DNA from: Spirulinaceae cyanobacterium SM2_1_0
GTDB lineage: Bacteria; Cyanobacteriota; Cyanobacteriia; Cyanobacteriales; Spirulinaceae
Reading direction: 5' to 3'
Assembly (NCBI GenBank): GCA_012031265.1
Contig: JAAUTY010000035.1
Location: forward strand, 1 to 46,128
Length of the DNA stretch: 46,128 nucleotides
The notes beneath the pieces are model-generated. The model did not search any database. It was not told the origin of the DNA and saw only the letters and a program-made list of their open reading frames with translations. This document shows, piece by piece, positions 16,402 to 27,141 of the stretch. Numbering within the stretch: position 1 is the stretch's first letter; every line of letters begins with the position of its first letter. The position numbers were made by a program, and so were the translations under genes.

Positions 16402-19400
16402 TCAGGTAGATGCGGGCAAGCCAAAAATCAGCAGCGCTTCGGCAGCAGCGGGCGGCAGCGGTTTTGCCCAGAAGTAGCCCTGACCGTATTCGCAGCCAAG
16501 CTGGTGGAGGTGCTGGAGCTGAGCCGGGGTCTCAATGCCCTCGGCGACCACATCCATGTCCAAGGCGTGGGCGAGGGTGACGATGGCGCGGACGATTTCG
16601 GCATTGCTGCCGTCGGGGTTGATGCGGGCGACGAAGGCACGGTCGATTTTCAGGGTGCTGGCGGGCAAGCGGTGCAGGTAGCTGAGCGAGGAGTAGCCCG
16701 TCCCGAAGTCGTCAATGCCGATCCGGATTTGGCGATCGCGCAAAGCCACCAAGAGTTTCGTCACTGCATCGGCATTCTCCATCAACACGCTCTCGGTGAT
16801 CTCGAACCGCAGCGAGTGATAGGCCAAGCCCGTGTCGCGGAACACGGCGTCGATCTGTGCCAACAGATTCGGCTCACGCAGTTGCCGATTCGAGAGGTTG
16901 ACGCTGATGGTGAGATTGTGATGTTGCGGATGCGCCTGTTGCCAGGCTTGTAGTTGGCGGGTGGCGGTGTGTAAAACCCATTGCCCCAGGGGTACGATCG
17001 CCCCCGTCTCCTCTGCCAGAGGGATAAACTCACTGGGCGAAATCATCCCGCGCTCGGGGTGCGACCAGCGCAGCAAGGCCTCGAAGCCCGCTAGCTGGTG
17101 CGTGATCAGGGAAACAATCGGTTGGTAGTGGAGGCTAAATTCTTCACGCTCCAGGGCGCGGCGCAAGTCGGTTTCCAGCGTCAGACGGGCGATCGCCTGG
17201 TCATGCATTTGCCGGTCGAAGATCGCATAACACCCCTTGCCTGCGGCTTTGGCGCGGTACATTGCCGTATCTGCATCGCGCAACAGATCCTCGGGGCAAT
17301 TGTAGTCGGGGCCGGAGTGGGCGGCGCGACGCCGACCAAATTGCGGCTGGGACGACGGCGCCAAGTGGCTGAAGGCAATGCCAATACTGGCATTGGAATA
17401 CACCTCGCGATCGCCAATCTGAAAAGGTTGCTGGAGTTCGTGGCGGATGGTCTGAGCAATTTGGGTCGCCTCGCGCTCATCGGTGATGTCTTCGAGCAAA
17501 ATCGTAAACTCGTCACCGCCCAATCGCGCCAGAGTATCGCTCGGCCGCAGACAGCGCTCGAGGCGACGAGCGATCGCCACCAAGAGATGATCGCCCACCG
17601 TATGACCGAGGCTGTCATTGATCACCTTGAACGAGTCGAGATCGAGGAAGAGGACGGCAAACCAGTAGCTGCCGCGCCGCTTAGCCCGTCGCAGCGTGTG
17701 CCAGAGCCGCTCGAGGAAGAGCGCCCGGTTGGGCAGATCCGTTAGCGCGTCATAGAATGCGCTGTGGCGCAGTTGTGCCTCCGCCTGCTTGCGGGCAGTG
17801 ATGTCGGTACTGATGCCGTCCACCCGTGCGGGGGTACCATCCTCACTACAGACCAACCGACAGCGGGTCGAGAGCCAGCGCGTGCTACCGTCTGGGCGCA
17901 GGATGCGATACTCCATCGCCAAGTGATCCTGAGCCTGCTGAAACTGTTCGAGTTGCTGGGTGATCAGCGGCCGGTCGTCGGGATGGATTGTTTCCAGCCA
18001 GAGCGTCGGGTCGAGCAAGAAATCGCTTAAGGGCCGACCGTAGACCAGCTCGGTCGCAGGATTGAGATAAAGCAATTGTCGGCCATCGGCGCTGCTCGAC
18101 CAGACAACATCCTCGATCGAGTTGAGAATGCCCTCCAACCGCTGCTCGCTCAGCCAGAGTGCGGCTTCGGCTTGCTTGTGTTCGGTGATGTCTACAATCT
18201 GACTCAGGATCTGATTCGGTTGGCCGTGATCATCCGTCAGCAGCACCACCCGCAGCAATGCCTGGACGACTTGACCGCTCTGGGTCACGAGACGCTTTTC
18301 TTGCTTGTAGTCGCTGAGCTGACCTTGTTGTATCTGGGTGGCGATCGCCCAGTCAGCGGCGCGATCCTCCGGATGGGTCAAGTCGAACAGATTTCGCTCC
18401 AGCAGCTCTGCCTTGCTGTATCCCAGCGTCATACACAGGGCGGGGTTCACCTGGGTAATGCGCCCGTCGAGTTCGGTGAGACACTTGCCGATCGGTGCAA
18501 AGTGGAAGATGCGGCGAAATCGTTCCTCGCGCTGGCGCAACGCTTGTTCGGTCTGGAAGCGTCCGGTCATATCAGCAACCGAGCAGACGATACTGGCGAT
18601 CGCGCCCTGAGCATCCCGGAGCGGCGCACTGTTGATCGCGAGATAGCGCCGCGAGCCGTCTGGCTGCACGAGCGCATAGCTGGCATCGAAGACTGGCTGC
18701 TTGCTGATCAGAACTTCCTGGCAAGGATCTCGAGCGGGGAGCAACTCGTTGCCCGCTAAGTCCAACCGTCGCCAAGCCAGAGCCGCGTAGGATGACCCAG
18801 GCGCTCCCGATCGCTGCAAGCCCAGCAATTTCTCAGCTTGCTGGTTGGCGAAGGTGATGGTGCCGCTGGGGTCAAGCACGAGGATGGCGGTGACGCTGGT
18901 TTGCAAAATACCGTTGAGCAAGTCGCGATCGCGACTCAAGGCCGCTTCAACTTGCTTGTAGGCTGTAATGTCGGTTTGGATGCCGATGAAATGCGTAAGG
19001 TGGCCCTGGGGGTTGTGAACCGGAGCAATATCTAGCTCACTCCACAGTTCCTCGCCATCCTTGCGGTAATAGCGCAGACTGGTGTGATACTCTTCACCGC
19101 GCAACAGAGCCGCGTGTAATTCTTGCTGAGCTTGGGGATCGGTCGCCTGCCCGACCAAGAACTCGATGCCATGTCCAACGACTTCTGAGGCTGCGTAGCC
19201 GGTCAGTTGTTCAAAGCTGGGGTTGACAGACAGGAGCGTGGCATCACTCGTCAGCGCATCGCTGATGAAGATACCATTGTGGCTAGCGGCGATCGCCCGT
19301 TCAAGGAGATGCAGGCGGGCCTGTTGGCGATCATGTTCGACCGCCGCCGCGAGTATTTGGCTGACGATCTCGAGAAATTGGCGATCATCCCCGGCAAACA

Positions 19401-20511
19401 CCCCCATCGTCTCGGCATAAGCGCCGAGCACGCCATAAAATCCCGCCTGCGTCCGAATTGGGACGCCAATCCCACTGACAATGTTGTAGTTGTGCAGCAG
19501 CGCCGAGCCACGAAAGCGGGTTTCTAACCGCAGATCATCAAATTGCACTGGGCTGTCGCAATAGCGAATGTAACCGGCTGAGGAACTGGCGGCAGCGGTC
19601 ATGGTGGCACTGCCGCGCAGATGGTCAGGCCAACCGACAGCCGCCCGCATCACAAAAACGCTCTCATTGGGCAATAGCTCGAGTACCTGGCAAAAATCGA
19701 CCTCCAGGGCGGTGGCGACCTCCAGGGCGGCTTGCTGGAGGTAGTCCGCCAGTGCGAGCGATCGCCCTCCGAGGTCATGGAGACGAACCAACGCCGTTTG
19801 CTGGCGATCGTGGCGCTGCTGCTGTCGGATCAGTGGCTGGGTGGCGGACGCCTCCACGAGCACCAGCAGAACCATATCCGGTGCTAGGTAGCGATAGTAA
19901 GCGGTCCAGAATTGCTCCTGCCCCTCGGTTTGGATGACAAATGGCTCCTGGCTGTGAGTCTGGCAGCTCAGGCAACGAGCGACAGTTTGCTGCCAACGCT
20001 CGGTCATCGCCGCTAAGGAGTGCTCCGGTTGGCTGAGGTGGACGAAAGCGGGGATGTGGCTTTGGGCGATCGCCGCTTCGTTGCGATCGAGCAAAACAAG
20101 CTGTCCCTCGCATGCCTGCCAGACGTAGGTAGGAAAGGGCAATTTTTGGGACTGAGCCACCCAGCGCTGGACACGCCTTTGCTCCTCCTGTTTGCAGAGC
20201 TGGCAGCGATCGCGATCATGCTGGCAATCTTGAAACTGAGCCTGCAAACGCTCATTCGCCGTGCGTAGCCCGCGTAGTTCCTGTCGCAGCCGATAGAGCA
20301 GACGAGTTGCCCCCAGTCCGACGACTAAGCTCAGAATGAGGGCGATCACACCCCAGCCCCCGAACGTGGTTGAGTCCACAACCAAGGCAGTATGGCTCGA
20401 CACCCCCCAGACCGCCACAACGGCGACGCCACACAACATCTGCGGAGCAGCCATCAGCAACGGCCGAGCGCGCACCAGCGCCCAATCCGACCTCCTAAAT
20501 TCTGCATCCAT
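16402..20511 (-). CDS. membrane-anchored GAF/PAS sensor with GGDEF and EAL domains
   Basis: This large protein (1369 residues) opens with two membrane helices (about 18-40 and 50-70) and a short coiled coil. Next come a degenerate sensor segment (about 120-250), a GAF domain (about 265-400) and four PAS/PAC units (about 405-520, 525-645, 655-790 and 795-920; each ends in a DIT or DMT junction). RLGGDEFTILLED lies in the cyclase domain. GFEALLRW, ITESVLM and IDDFGTGYSSL lie in the phosphodiesterase domain, so both catalytic sites look intact. The GGDEF domain has an insert of roughly 25 residues before PEDLLRDADTAM. It probably adjusts c-di-GMP in response to redox or light-linked signals, but no cofactor residue can be read with confidence. 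Confidence 0.92.
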   Translation of the reverse strand: MDAEFRRSDWALVRARPLLMAAPQMLCGVAVVAVWGVSSHTALVVDSTTFGGWGVIALILSLVVGLGATRLLYRLRQELRGLRTANERLQAQFQDCQHDRDRCQLCKQEEQRRVQRWVAQSQKLPFPTYVWQACEGQLVLLDRNEAAIAQSHIPAFVHLSQPEHSLAAMTERWQQTVARCLSCQTHSQEPFVIQTEGQEQFWTAYYRYLAPDMVLLVLVEASATQPLIRQQQRHDRQQTALVRLHDLGGRSLALADYLQQAALEVATALEVDFCQVLELLPNESVFVMRAAVGWPDHLRGSATMTAAASSSAGYIRYCDSPVQFDDLRLETRFRGSALLHNYNIVSGIGVPIRTQAGFYGVLGAYAETMGVFAGDDRQFLEIVSQILAAAVEHDRQQARLHLLERAIAASHNGIFISDALTSDATLLSVNPSFEQLTGYAASEVVGHGIEFLVGQATDPQAQQELHAALLRGEEYHTSLRYYRKDGEELWSELDIAPVHNPQGHLTHFIGIQTDITAYKQVEAALSRDRDLLNGILQTSVTAILVLDPSGTITFANQQAEKLLGLQRSGAPGSSYAALAWRRLDLAGNELLPARDPCQEVLISKQPVFDASYALVQPDGSRRYLAINSAPLRDAQGAIASIVCSVADMTGRFQTEQALRQREERFRRIFHFAPIGKCLTELDGRITQVNPALCMTLGYSKAELLERNLFDLTHPEDRAADWAIATQIQQGQLSDYKQEKRLVTQSGQVVQALLRVVLLTDDHGQPNQILSQIVDITEHKQAEAALWLSEQRLEGILNSIEDVVWSSSADGRQLLYLNPATELVYGRPLSDFLLDPTLWLETIHPDDRPLITQQLEQFQQAQDHLAMEYRILRPDGSTRWLSTRCRLVCSEDGTPARVDGISTDITARKQAEAQLRHSAFYDALTDLPNRALFLERLWHTLRRAKRRGSYWFAVLFLDLDSFKVINDSLGHTVGDHLLVAIARRLERCLRPSDTLARLGGDEFTILLEDITDEREATQIAQTIRHELQQPFQIGDREVYSNASIGIAFSHLAPSSQPQFGRRRAAHSGPDYNCPEDLLRDADTAMYRAKAAGKGCYAIFDRQMHDQAIARLTLETDLRRALEREEFSLHYQPIVSLITHQLAGFEALLRWSHPERGMISPSEFIPLAEETGAIVPLGQWVLHTATRQLQAWQQAHPQHHNLTISVNLSNRQLREPNLLAQIDAVFRDTGLAYHSLRFEITESVLMENADAVTKLLVALRDRQIRIGIDDFGTGYSSLSYLHRLPASTLKIDRAFVARINPDGSNAEIVRAIVTLAHALDMDVVAEGIETPAQLQHLHQLGCEYGQGYFWAKPLPPAAAEALLIFGLPAST

Positions 20512-20777
20512 GCCTGTGGCTCCTCATCACCTGTCATCACTCTCGGCACGCTCCAGCAGAGACATAACCATGACGATGAGTAGCCTGGTTCAACCCTTTC
20601 CAGCCAACGGCTAGTGCTAGCGCCGACCGAGTTTCGGAATTGCTGACCCCTCGCAACCAACGCCTGTCCAATGCTTTACCCTTAATATTCATGTTAGGGT
20701 CTCGGATCGCAGATCACTATTAAATAACATCAAGCGCCATCATGAACTGACGCGGCACTGCATCTGTCTTTCTCGCT

Positions 20778-21110
20778 ATGAGCCAACGTTTACTCCGCCA
20801 ACTCCATCGCCAACTGGCACCGATTATTCTGTTGCCGTTTTTGGTCACGGCTTTTACCGGTGTGGCCTACCGGCTCGGCAAGAGCTGGTTTGGACTCTCG
20901 CGCGACCAAGTTCACTTTCTGATGGTCATTCACGAGGGTGAATACCTCGGCGATTTTCTAGAACCGCTCTATGTTCTGCTCAACGGCCTGGGGTTGCTGT
21001 TCATGCTGGGGACGGGTTGCGCGCTGTTCGTCCAGAGCGTGCGTCGGGCCGGCTGGTTGGCGCGGCGATCGCCCGTGTCCGCCACAGACGACAGTGACCC
21101 CACTGCCTAG
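20778..21110 (+). CDS. small PepSY-like membrane protein
   Basis: This 110-residue protein has two hydrophobic helices (about 15-35 and 65-88). Between them is a conserved GVAYRLGKSWFGL and HFLMVIHEGEYLG block. It matches a small cyanobacterial family annotated as PepSY-domain or membrane-associated protein, with no known reaction. The ATG at 20778 is the first start. The two helices with the HEGEYLG turn suggest a membrane hairpin. It is convergent with the response regulator at 21143. Confidence 0.72.
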   Translation: MSQRLLRQLHRQLAPIILLPFLVTAFTGVAYRLGKSWFGLSRDQVHFLMVIHEGEYLGDFLEPLYVLLNGLGLLFMLGTGCALFVQSVRRAGWLARRSPVSATDDSDPTA

Positions 21111-21142
21111 GGTAGCATCGGGATTATATCATACTTCTGTAC

Positions 21143-22951
21143 TCAAGGTTGCGGCAGGCGCTGCCGCGTCTCGAGCAGTGCCGTCGCTTCCCCAGCCGTC
21201 ATTGGCGGGGCGAACAGATAACCCTGAGCGAGCTGACAGCCCAGCACCGCGAGTCGTTCCCGTTGCAACACGGTTTCCACCCCTTCGGCAATGGTCATCA
21301 TGCCCAGACTGTCCGCAAGGGCAAGAATCGCGCGAACCACCGCATCATTCGGCTCTAACTCACCCAGGCTGGAGATGAACGAGCGATCAACTTTCAGGGT
21401 GTCGATGGGAAAGTTCTGGAGATAGCTCAAGCCCGAATAGCCGGTACCAAAGTCATCAATCGCGACGTGAATACAGCGGGCACGAAACGCCCGGAGAATG
21501 ACCAGTGCGGCCTCGGCATTGGTAACCAACTCGCGCTCCGTGATTTCGACGGCCAACCAGCAGCCATCCAGTTGGTGGGCTGTCAGCAGCCGATCCACTT
21601 CAGCAATGAAATCGGGTCGCGTAAAGTGGCGGGCGGAGCAATTGATCCCGAGCCGAAAGGGCGGGTGTAGGAGTCCTTGTTGTTGCCAATCCGCCAGTTG
21701 CTGGCAAGCTTGCCGCAACATCCAAAGGTCAATGTCGCTGACAAAGCCCGCCTCTTCAGCAATCGGGACAAACTCGCCCGGTGGTACCAAGCCCCAGTTG
21801 TAATGTTGCCAACGCACCAGCGCCTCAAAGCCAATCACTTCACCGGTACCGAGCGTAACAATGGGTTGGTAGCAGGCAAAGAAATTATGCTGCTTGACGG
21901 CTTGTTGGAGGTCAACTTCGAGTTGGAAACGGCTAATAGCACGATTGTGCAGATTTTGACTAAAGATGGTGTAACCGGCATGATGCTGGCTCTTGGCTGC
22001 GTACATAGCGGCATCTGCATCGCGAAGCAGATGTTCGGGCTGAGTGTAGGTATGATCGCCCAGCACGACCCCGATGCTGATGCTGATCAGAAATTGGTGT
22101 TCTTCCAGTTGGAAGGGCAGACGCATTTCGGCATGGATACGCTCGACGACGCCTATGGCAGTGGCTGGGTTACGAAGGTTTTCGAGCAAAATCACAAACT
22201 CATCGCCGCCGAGCCGCGCGATCATACTGCCGGCCGGCACACAGGACTGCAAGCGGCGGGACAATGCAACCAGCAGTTGGTCGCCGACAGGATGGCCGAG
22301 GGAGTTATTAACGATTTTGAAGCGATCGCAATCCAGAAATAAGACGGCAAACTGGCTGTCGAGATTCTGTTTGTTGGTGGATAGTACCTGTTGCAGGCGT
22401 TGCATCAGAAAAGCGCGATTGGGCAACTCCGTGAGTGAGTCGTGGAGTGCTAGATGCAGGAGGCGTTCCTGTGCCTTTTGGCGAGCGGCGATTTCCTGTT
22501 CGAGCTGTTGGGTGCGCTGGCGGACGCGCTGCTCTAGATCATCGTTAAGGGCTTGTAGCGATCGCCGGGCCGTTTGCAGTTGCAATTGTGTTTCGATGCG
22601 AACCAGCACTTCCTCAAGCTGAAAGGGTTTGGTGATGTAGTCGATGCCGCCGACGTTGAAGGCTTTCACCTTGTCAAAGGTTTCATCGAGCGCACTGAGA
22701 AAAATGATCGGGATTTCGGAGGTGCTTGTCCCATGTTTGAGCTGCTGGCAGACCTGGTAGCCGTCCATGGTCGGCATCTTGATATCCAGCAAAATTAAAT
22801 CGGGCTGCACCGTTTTCGCCACCTGAATGGCGCGGACACCCGAAGTAACACTCCGCACCTTGTAGCTTTGAGCAGCCAGCATTGTGGAGAGCAGTTTCAG
22901 ATTTTCCGGGGTATCGTCAACGATGAGAATATCGGCTTTGTAGGTTGCCAT
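21143..22951 (-). CDS. response regulator with GGDEF and EAL domains, paralogue of 11302-13110
   Basis: The 602-residue protein has a receiver (LIVDDTPENLKLL, phosphoacceptor in LLDIKMP, YITKPF), then a coiled coil, RLGGDEFVILLE, GFEALVRW, and IDDFGTGYSGLSYL followed by LKVDRSF. All catalytic residues I can check are present. The architecture and wording match the gene at 11302, so a duplication with later divergence is likely. The two lie 8 kb apart on opposite strands with the large membrane GGDEF-EAL gene between. No histidine kinase is next to it, so its phosphodonor is unknown. Confidence 0.92.
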   Translation of the reverse strand: MATYKADILIVDDTPENLKLLSTMLAAQSYKVRSVTSGVRAIQVAKTVQPDLILLDIKMPTMDGYQVCQQLKHGTSTSEIPIIFLSALDETFDKVKAFNVGGIDYITKPFQLEEVLVRIETQLQLQTARRSLQALNDDLEQRVRQRTQQLEQEIAARQKAQERLLHLALHDSLTELPNRAFLMQRLQQVLSTNKQNLDSQFAVLFLDCDRFKIVNNSLGHPVGDQLLVALSRRLQSCVPAGSMIARLGGDEFVILLENLRNPATAIGVVERIHAEMRLPFQLEEHQFLISISIGVVLGDHTYTQPEHLLRDADAAMYAAKSQHHAGYTIFSQNLHNRAISRFQLEVDLQQAVKQHNFFACYQPIVTLGTGEVIGFEALVRWQHYNWGLVPPGEFVPIAEEAGFVSDIDLWMLRQACQQLADWQQQGLLHPPFRLGINCSARHFTRPDFIAEVDRLLTAHQLDGCWLAVEITERELVTNAEAALVILRAFRARCIHVAIDDFGTGYSGLSYLQNFPIDTLKVDRSFISSLGELEPNDAVVRAILALADSLGMMTIAEGVETVLQRERLAVLGCQLAQGYLFAPPMTAGEATALLETRQRLPQP

Positions 22952-23067
22952 CTCCAGCCAGGATTAGGACAGACTGGCAGGCGGTCTACCAGTCAAGGGT
23001 GCTGCTCATGCCTGTGATTGAAGCTGTAGTCGGGCGGACTGAGACTCGGAGAAGTTGGCTAATAGAG

Positions 23068-24318
23068 TCACCCAGCCAGCAAGCGACGACGCAAGCGATC
23101 TAGGGCGTGACAGGCGCTGAGGTAACGAATTGCCTCGCGATCGCGCTCCTGCCCAAAGCGGTACTCGAAAATTTCGACCTGCCGTTCGGGCGAAGCTAGA
23201 CCAATATATACTAAACCAACCGGCTTCTGTTCGCTGCCTCCCCCCGGCCCAGCGATACCCGTGATACTCAAACTCCAATCCGCCTGTAACTGCTGTTGTA
23301 CACCCAACGCCATCTGTTTGGCGACCGGCTCGCTCACCGCTCCCAACTGCGTTAACAGCTCACGACTCACGCCGAGGAAGTTGGTTTTCACAGCATTGGC
23401 GTAGCTGATGATACCGCCGAGGAAGTAGCTAGAGCTACCAGCCACCTGGGTCAGCATCGCACCCAAACGTCCGCCGGTACAGGACTCGGCGACTGCTAGG
23501 GTTTGGGTGCGATCGCGCAGCAACTCCCCCACTACTGAAGCCAGGGAATCCTGATCCGCGCCAAACAAGTCCTGGCCGGTCAGCGTTCGTAACTCCGCCT
23601 CGACCGGGGCGATCAATTTGAGGGCCGCCGCTTCTGACGCCGCCCGGGCTGAGAGCCGCAGTCGCACTTCGCCATCCAAGGCATAGGGCGCGACAGTAGG
23701 ATTGCTATAGTCGAAGAACTGCGGGATCTTGGCCGCCAGCGCCGATTCACCAATGCCCCAGAAGCGGAGCAGGCGGCTGTGAATCACCTGTTGGCCCCAG
23801 CCCTGCTGCTTGAGAAAAGGCACTGCCGTTTCCTGCCACATCTGTTGCATCTCCGAGGGCACACCGGGAAAGGTGAGAATCGTCAGTGTGGGGCGTGGCT
23901 GCCAGATAATACCGGGGGCGGTGCCGCTACGGTTGGGCAGAACCTGAGCGCCCTGGGGCAGCAGGGCCTGCTTGCGGTTATTGGGCGTCATCTGTCGCCG
24001 CCGCATTTTGAACTTTTCAGCGATGTCTTGCAGAATCTCGGCGCGCTCGACGAGGGGCGTCGCGAAGAAGTCAGCGAGGGTCTCCGTGGTCAGGTCATCC
24101 GGGGTCGGGCCGAGGCCGCCTGTGAAAATGAGTAGCTCGGCCCGTTGACTGGCAATGGCGATCGCCTGCTGCAAGCGATCAGGATTATCTCCCACCACAG
24201 TTTGGTAGTAATGCGGAATTCCCAGCCGCGCCAGTTCCCCTGCCAGGAACTGGGCGTTGCTGTTGAGGATATTTCCCAGCAACAATTCTGTGCCCACGCA
24301 GACGATTTCAGCACTCAT
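23068..24318 (-). CDS. cinA: CinA family protein (NMN deamidase-like)
   Basis: The 416-residue protein has the N-terminal molybdopterin-binding-like domain (MSAEIVCVGTELLLG, FTGGLGPTPDDLT) and the C-terminal CinA domain (AESCTGGRLGAML, SITGIAGPGGG). Family members hydrolyse nicotinamide mononucleotide and ADP-ribose and salvage NAD. In transformable bacteria CinA is also tied to competence. Length is typical. It follows the WecA-like gene on the same strand with a 136-bp gap. Confidence 0.93.
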   Translation of the reverse strand: MSAEIVCVGTELLLGNILNSNAQFLAGELARLGIPHYYQTVVGDNPDRLQQAIAIASQRAELLIFTGGLGPTPDDLTTETLADFFATPLVERAEILQDIAEKFKMRRRQMTPNNRKQALLPQGAQVLPNRSGTAPGIIWQPRPTLTILTFPGVPSEMQQMWQETAVPFLKQQGWGQQVIHSRLLRFWGIGESALAAKIPQFFDYSNPTVAPYALDGEVRLRLSARAASEAAALKLIAPVEAELRTLTGQDLFGADQDSLASVVGELLRDRTQTLAVAESCTGGRLGAMLTQVAGSSSYFLGGIISYANAVKTNFLGVSRELLTQLGAVSEPVAKQMALGVQQQLQADWSLSITGIAGPGGGSEQKPVGLVYIGLASPERQVEIFEYRFGQERDREAIRYLSACHALDRLRRRLLAG

Positions 24319-24454
24319 GAGTCATGTCCTCGCGGCTAGCACTCGCGATCGCCCCGCTAGCGCTTTAGTTGGCAGTCTCGCACCAGTTTGAACTTGCCGC
24401 AACCCCAGCCAGCAGCGACCTCGCCATACCATTCCGCGTCGCTCGTTATCGCCG

Positions 24455-25513
24455 TCAAGATTCGCTGCGGGCCTTCTGGGTAGTTCGCCAGACCTGCAAA
24501 CTAGCATAGCCCAGCAGCATTGTCGCCCCGACCGCGTAGGCAGCGCCACTGGGAATACCGGAGAAAGCTAGCGCCAAACTGCCGACCCACAGTGTCAGAG
24601 CGTAGATAAACAGCACCGTCAGTCGTTGGGGAATGCCCGCATTCAGCAAACGGTGGTGGAGGTGGCGATTATCCGCGAGAAACGGCGACTTGCCGTGACT
24701 AAGGCGCGACAAAATCACCGCAGACATGTCCAGAATCGGCACTGCCAAGATCAAGTAGGGCAACAACACGGCCGTCACCGCCGTCGTTTTCACCAAGCCG
24801 ATGGCACCGATCCCCGCCAGCGTAAAGCCAATGAAGTGGGAGCCGCCATCGCCCATGAAGATTTGTGCGGGATTGAAGTTGTAGCGGAGAAAGCCCAGCA
24901 ACCCGCCAGCCAAGGCAGCCGCAATCAGGGCGGCGGCGGGGCGATCCATAAACAAGGCGACCACCAGCATCACCCCAGCGGCAATCCCGGAAACACCAGC
25001 CGCCAGACCGTCGAGACCATCAATCCAGTTGATCGCATTCGCCATGCCGACCAACCAGAGCACCGTGATCGGCAAGCTAAACCAGCCCAGATGCACCAGT
25101 CCGTCGAAAGGGACGGAGAGAAAATCGATGCGTACTCCCAGCGACCACGCGCCAATCGCCGCCGCGACTTCCATTCCCAGTCGTACGAAGGGGCTGAGAT
25201 TGAACAAGTCGTCCGCGAGGCCGATCGCGAAGAAGCCAATCCCACCAATCACCACGCCCCAGATGCCGTCCTGCTGGGCAGTGGGCAACTCGCCAAAGCC
25301 GCCGAGAAACCAGAGGATCAACATCGCGGTCAGCGTGCCAACGAAGATGGAGATGCCGCCGAGGCGCACCATCGGGCGTTTGTGGATTTTGCGCTCATCC
25401 GGGCAATCGACGCGGCCGCTTTTCAGGCCCAATGTTTTGACCACTGGGGTCATCCACAGGACGACGACCGCTGATACGAGGAAGGCAATCAGGTGATACA
25501 GATGAGCGGGCAT
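24455..25513 (-). CDS. undecaprenyl-phosphate sugar-1-phosphate transferase (WecA/MraY-like)
   Basis: This 352-residue polytopic membrane protein has about ten hydrophobic helices. Motifs include GLKSGRVDCPDERKIHKRPMV with the conserved aspartates, NAINWIDGLDGLAAG (catalytic Asp-Asp), FNPAQIFMGDGGSHFIG and the cytoplasmic NRHLHHRLL loop. It transfers a sugar-1-phosphate, usually GlcNAc-1-P, to undecaprenyl phosphate and starts a surface glycan. The extracytoplasmic polymer is not defined here. It lies between glyA and cinA on minus, 93 bp after glyA. Together with uppP at 35454 and murA at 27142 it places several lipid-carrier steps in one region. Confidence 0.88.
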   Translation of the reverse strand: MPAHLYHLIAFLVSAVVVLWMTPVVKTLGLKSGRVDCPDERKIHKRPMVRLGGISIFVGTLTAMLILWFLGGFGELPTAQQDGIWGVVIGGIGFFAIGLADDLFNLSPFVRLGMEVAAAIGAWSLGVRIDFLSVPFDGLVHLGWFSLPITVLWLVGMANAINWIDGLDGLAAGVSGIAAGVMLVVALFMDRPAAALIAAALAGGLLGFLRYNFNPAQIFMGDGGSHFIGFTLAGIGAIGLVKTTAVTAVLLPYLILAVPILDMSAVILSRLSHGKSPFLADNRHLHHRLLNAGIPQRLTVLFIYALTLWVGSLALAFSGIPSGAAYAVGATMLLGYASLQVWRTTQKARSES

Positions 25514-25606
25514 CGGCGGGCGCTCCGGAGAGAACAGGCAAAGTCTACACCATATCCCGGTTTTAGCCTAGGGTCACCCGGCGCAATTTTCGCGGGTTGA
25601 CTGGAC

Positions 25607-26890
<1,284 letters not shown>

Positions 26891-27141
26891 GGTTACGTTA
26901 CAGGAAGTGAGGGGCGGCAATTTGGTTGGGATTACGAGTCTAAGATCGTATCGTGCTTTTGCCCGGATCGCGGCGCGATCGCCTGGGAAAAGCGGCTGGA
27001 GCTTACCGGTGATTGCCAGGGATTTAAATCGACCTTTGGACAGTTGACGAATCAAAGCCCTCTGGACAATAGCAATCTTTCCGGTAAGATGAGAACCGAA
27101 AATTGCCCCCTATCATTCCGCTGTACAGCGCTTGTTGCTTG

